Part shown: positions 12,612 through 13,602 of the stretch, in pieces | Numbering within the stretch: position 1 is the first letter of the stretch | Layout of the letters: each line of letters opens with the position of its first letter | Source of the DNA: Microbacteriaceae bacterium | GTDB taxonomy: Bacteria > Actinomycetota > Actinomycetes > Actinomycetales > Microbacteriaceae | DNA: 13,602 nt | Assembly (NCBI GenBank): GCA_017744755.1 | Contig: JAGIAU010000016.1 | Location: 1-13,602, forward strand | Reading direction: 5' to 3' | Position numbers and translations under genes: made by a program | Notes under the pieces: generated by a model | Database searches by the model: none | Told to the model about the DNA's origin: nothing | The model's input: the letters and a program-made list of their open reading frames with translations, nothing else

Positions 12612-12716
12612 TCAGTGGGCGCGGCGGCGGCCGTAGCCGTCGCGGCCGGTCTCGACCAGCGTGGCCGAGATCGCGCCCACGGCCAGCACCCCGAGGATGG
12701 CCAGGAGAATCGTCAT
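12612..12716 (-). CDS. Small single-pass membrane protein (34 residues)
   Basis: The short frame from ATG 12716 to TGA 12612-12614 encodes one hydrophobic helix (about 2-21, MTILLAILGVLAVGAISATL) followed by a polar, basic tail VETGRDGYGRRRAH. Very small proteins of this form, with a helix then RDGY and arginines, occur as I recall in Microbacteriaceae and are often left unannotated. GAGG lies 6 nt upstream of ATG 12716 (GAGGATGGACGGC before the start); an in-frame ATG at 12725 with AGGA upstream would give 37 residues. The frame stays open far upstream into the LysR gene on the other strand, but only this end has sensible composition. It faces mrp across the nested hairpin and is divergent from the LysR gene, which may regulate it. 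Function unknown. Confidence 0.65.
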   Translation of the reverse strand: MTILLAILGVLAVGAISATLVETGRDGYGRRRAH

Positions 12717-12752
12717 GCCGTCCATCCTCGTCGTCCTGACAATGGAGTGGAA

Positions 12753-12768
12753 GTTCATCTTTCTGAAC
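12753..12768. promoter_or_regulatory. Inverted repeat in the divergent LysR promoter region
   Basis: GTTCA (12753-12757) and TGAAC (12764-12768) form a perfect dyad with a 6-nt spacer, within an AT-richer stretch between the LysR gene and the divergent small gene. The TTCA-N6-TGAA core has the T-N11-A-like form of LysR-type boxes. It lies where the -35 of the LysR promoter would be, which fits negative autoregulation. Confidence 0.5.
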
Positions 12769-12776
12769 CGACTGTT

Positions 12777-12782
12777 TAGACT
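12777..12782 (+). promoter_or_regulatory. -10 box of the LysR-type gene (leaderless)
   Basis: TAGACT ends 6 nt before the ATG at 12789, so the transcript should begin at the start codon. No Shine-Dalgarno precedes this ATG, which supports the leaderless reading. The -35 region is poor and overlaps the dyad at 12753-12768. Confidence 0.55.
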
Positions 12783-12788
12783 GGCTAC

Positions 12789-13602
12789 ATGGACATCCGC
12801 CGTCTCGAGCTCCTCCGCGAGCTCGCCGAGCGCGGCTCCGTGACGGCCGTGGCGGAGGCGACGCTGCGCACGCCGTCCGCCGTCTCGCAGCAGCTCAAGC
12901 AGCTCGAGCGCGAGGCCGGCATCCCCCTCACCGAGCGCCGGGGCCGCGGCATCGCGCTGACCGCGGCGGGCCGCGCGCTCGCCCGCACCGCCACCGACGT
13001 CGCGACGGCGATCGAACGCGCCGAGGCGGTCTGGGAGGAGTACGTGGGCACGCCGCGCGGCGAGGTCAGCCTCCTGGTGTTCCAGACCGCGGGCGTCATG
13101 CTCGTCCCCGGCATGCTGCACACGATCGCCGCGCAGCCGGGCCTGACCGTGACCTGCTCCGACGTCGAGTACGAGGCCGTCGACTACGCGAGCCTCACGC
13201 CCGACTACGACATCGTCCTCACCGACTCGTCGGGGATCCGCGCGGACTGGGACGTGCGCGGCCTCACCGTCGTGCCCCTCATGCGCGAGCCGCTCGACAT
13301 CGTGCTCCCGGAGGGCCACCGCCTCGCGCGCCGCCGCAGCGTCGCCCCGGCCGACCTCGTCGGCGAGACGTGGATCGGGGTGCCGGAGGGACAGCCGTTC
13401 GACCTCATGCTCCGGCAGATCGAGGCGTCGAACGGCACGCCCGCGCGCATCGTCCAGCGCTTCCAGGACAACGGCATCGTCGAGGCCATGGTCGCCGCGG
13501 GCCACGGCATCGCGATCCTGCCGCGCTTCCTGGCCCGCGAGCACCTGGCGAGCGGTGCGCTCGTCGAAGTGATGACCGCACATCCGGTGCCCACCTTCTG
13601 GC
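12789..13602 (+). CDS. LysR-type transcriptional regulator (3' end outside window)
   Basis: The first 271 residues of a LysR-family regulator; the frame is still open at the window edge, and the usual length of about 290-310 means only a short end is missing. The winged helix-turn-helix is at about 3-60 (LELLRELAERGSVTAVAEAT, then TPSAVSQQLKQLEREAG, then ERRGRGIALTAAGRAL), followed by the linker helix (to about 88) and a periplasmic-binding-protein-like effector domain (about 92 onward, GEVSLLVFQTAG ... DIVLTDS ... GIVEAMVAAGHGIAILPRF). The effector is not predictable. The ATG at 12789 has no ribosome binding site but a TAGACT box 6 nt upstream. The gene is divergent from a 34-residue membrane protein gene, with a LysR-box-like dyad between them; its other target may lie downstream. 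Confidence 0.92.
   Translation, partial: MDIRRLELLRELAERGSVTAVAEATLRTPSAVSQQLKQLEREAGIPLTERRGRGIALTAAGRALARTATDVATAIERAEAVWEEYVGTPRGEVSLLVFQTAGVMLVPGMLHTIAAQPGLTVTCSDVEYEAVDYASLTPDYDIVLTDSSGIRADWDVRGLTVVPLMREPLDIVLPEGHRLARRRSVAPADLVGETWIGVPEGQPFDLMLRQIEASNGTPARIVQRFQDNGIVEAMVAAGHGIAILPRFLAREHLASGALVEVMTAHPVPTFW

Noticed and set aside
12612..13583. A 323-codon minus-strand frame covering the LysR gene
   Set aside because: Apart from its last 34-37 codons (the small membrane protein), it is the antisense of a clear LysR helix-turn-helix and effector domain on the plus strand.
1..13602. tRNA, rRNA, insertion sequence, phage or defence genes
   Set aside because: No transposase, integrase, tRNA-like cloverleaf or defence-family motif was recognised; the window reads as chromosomal housekeeping and regulatory genes.

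Overview
The window is very GC-rich DNA with densely packed, often overlapping genes, GTG starts, and several -10 boxes of the form TANNNT placed 6-9 nt before a start codon. This points to a high-GC actinobacterium. The gene order (helicase tail, PHP phosphoesterase, Xaa-Pro aminopeptidase, general stress protein, MgtE_N/CBS protein, DUF1003 protein, Mrp) and the style of dispersed palindromic repeats suggest the family Microbacteriaceae. That family assignment is inference from remembered gene order; no search was run.

Layout. (1) 2-94 is the Arg-rich C-terminal tail of a + strand gene, probably a DEAD/DEAH-box helicase. It converges on the PHP-domain phosphoesterase (185-1033, -) across a long nested hairpin (108-180). 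(2) Divergent from the PHP gene is a co-directional group: a membrane-anchored endonuclease/exonuclease/phosphatase protein (1067-2116), a large multi-pass membrane protein resembling GT-C glycosyltransferases (2149-4074), and an M24B Xaa-Pro aminopeptidase (4071-5660, ATGA overlap). (3) A two-gene regulatory module follows: a DGPF/YCII-like protein (5785-6198) and a large ECF42-type sigma factor (6195-7430, GTGA overlap), preceded by a good match to the ECF42 promoter. (4) A TetR regulator (7453-8046, -) is divergent from an ABC-2/YhgE-like membrane protein (8129-9199, +). Their overlapping promoters flank an imperfect palindromic operator. (5) A general stress protein (9206-9697, -) is divergent from an overlapping three-gene operon: MgtE_N/CBS protein (9749-10834), DUF1003 membrane protein (10821-11342) and Mrp P-loop ATPase (11335-12495). 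(6) A second nested hairpin (12514-12578) separates Mrp from a 34-residue membrane peptide gene (12612-12716, -). That gene is divergent from a LysR-type regulator (12789-13602, +), which runs off the window.

The most unusual features are repeats. A palindromic dispersed-repeat-like element (11334-11376) lies exactly on the DUF1003/mrp junction and supplies the stop codon of one gene and the GTG start of the next. A second kind of repeat (4106-4160) sits in frame in the N-terminal tail of the aminopeptidase as a 33-nt (11-codon) repeat. The same CCCTGAGCGAG core appears in the nested hairpin at 108-180, and the shorter CCCTGAGC in the one at 12514-12578; both hairpins fill gaps between convergent genes. 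Together these suggest one repeat family that works as bidirectional terminators between genes and has also been absorbed into coding sequence. Four start codons (PHP, general stress, MgtE_N/CBS, LysR) are positioned for leaderless or nearly leaderless mRNA.
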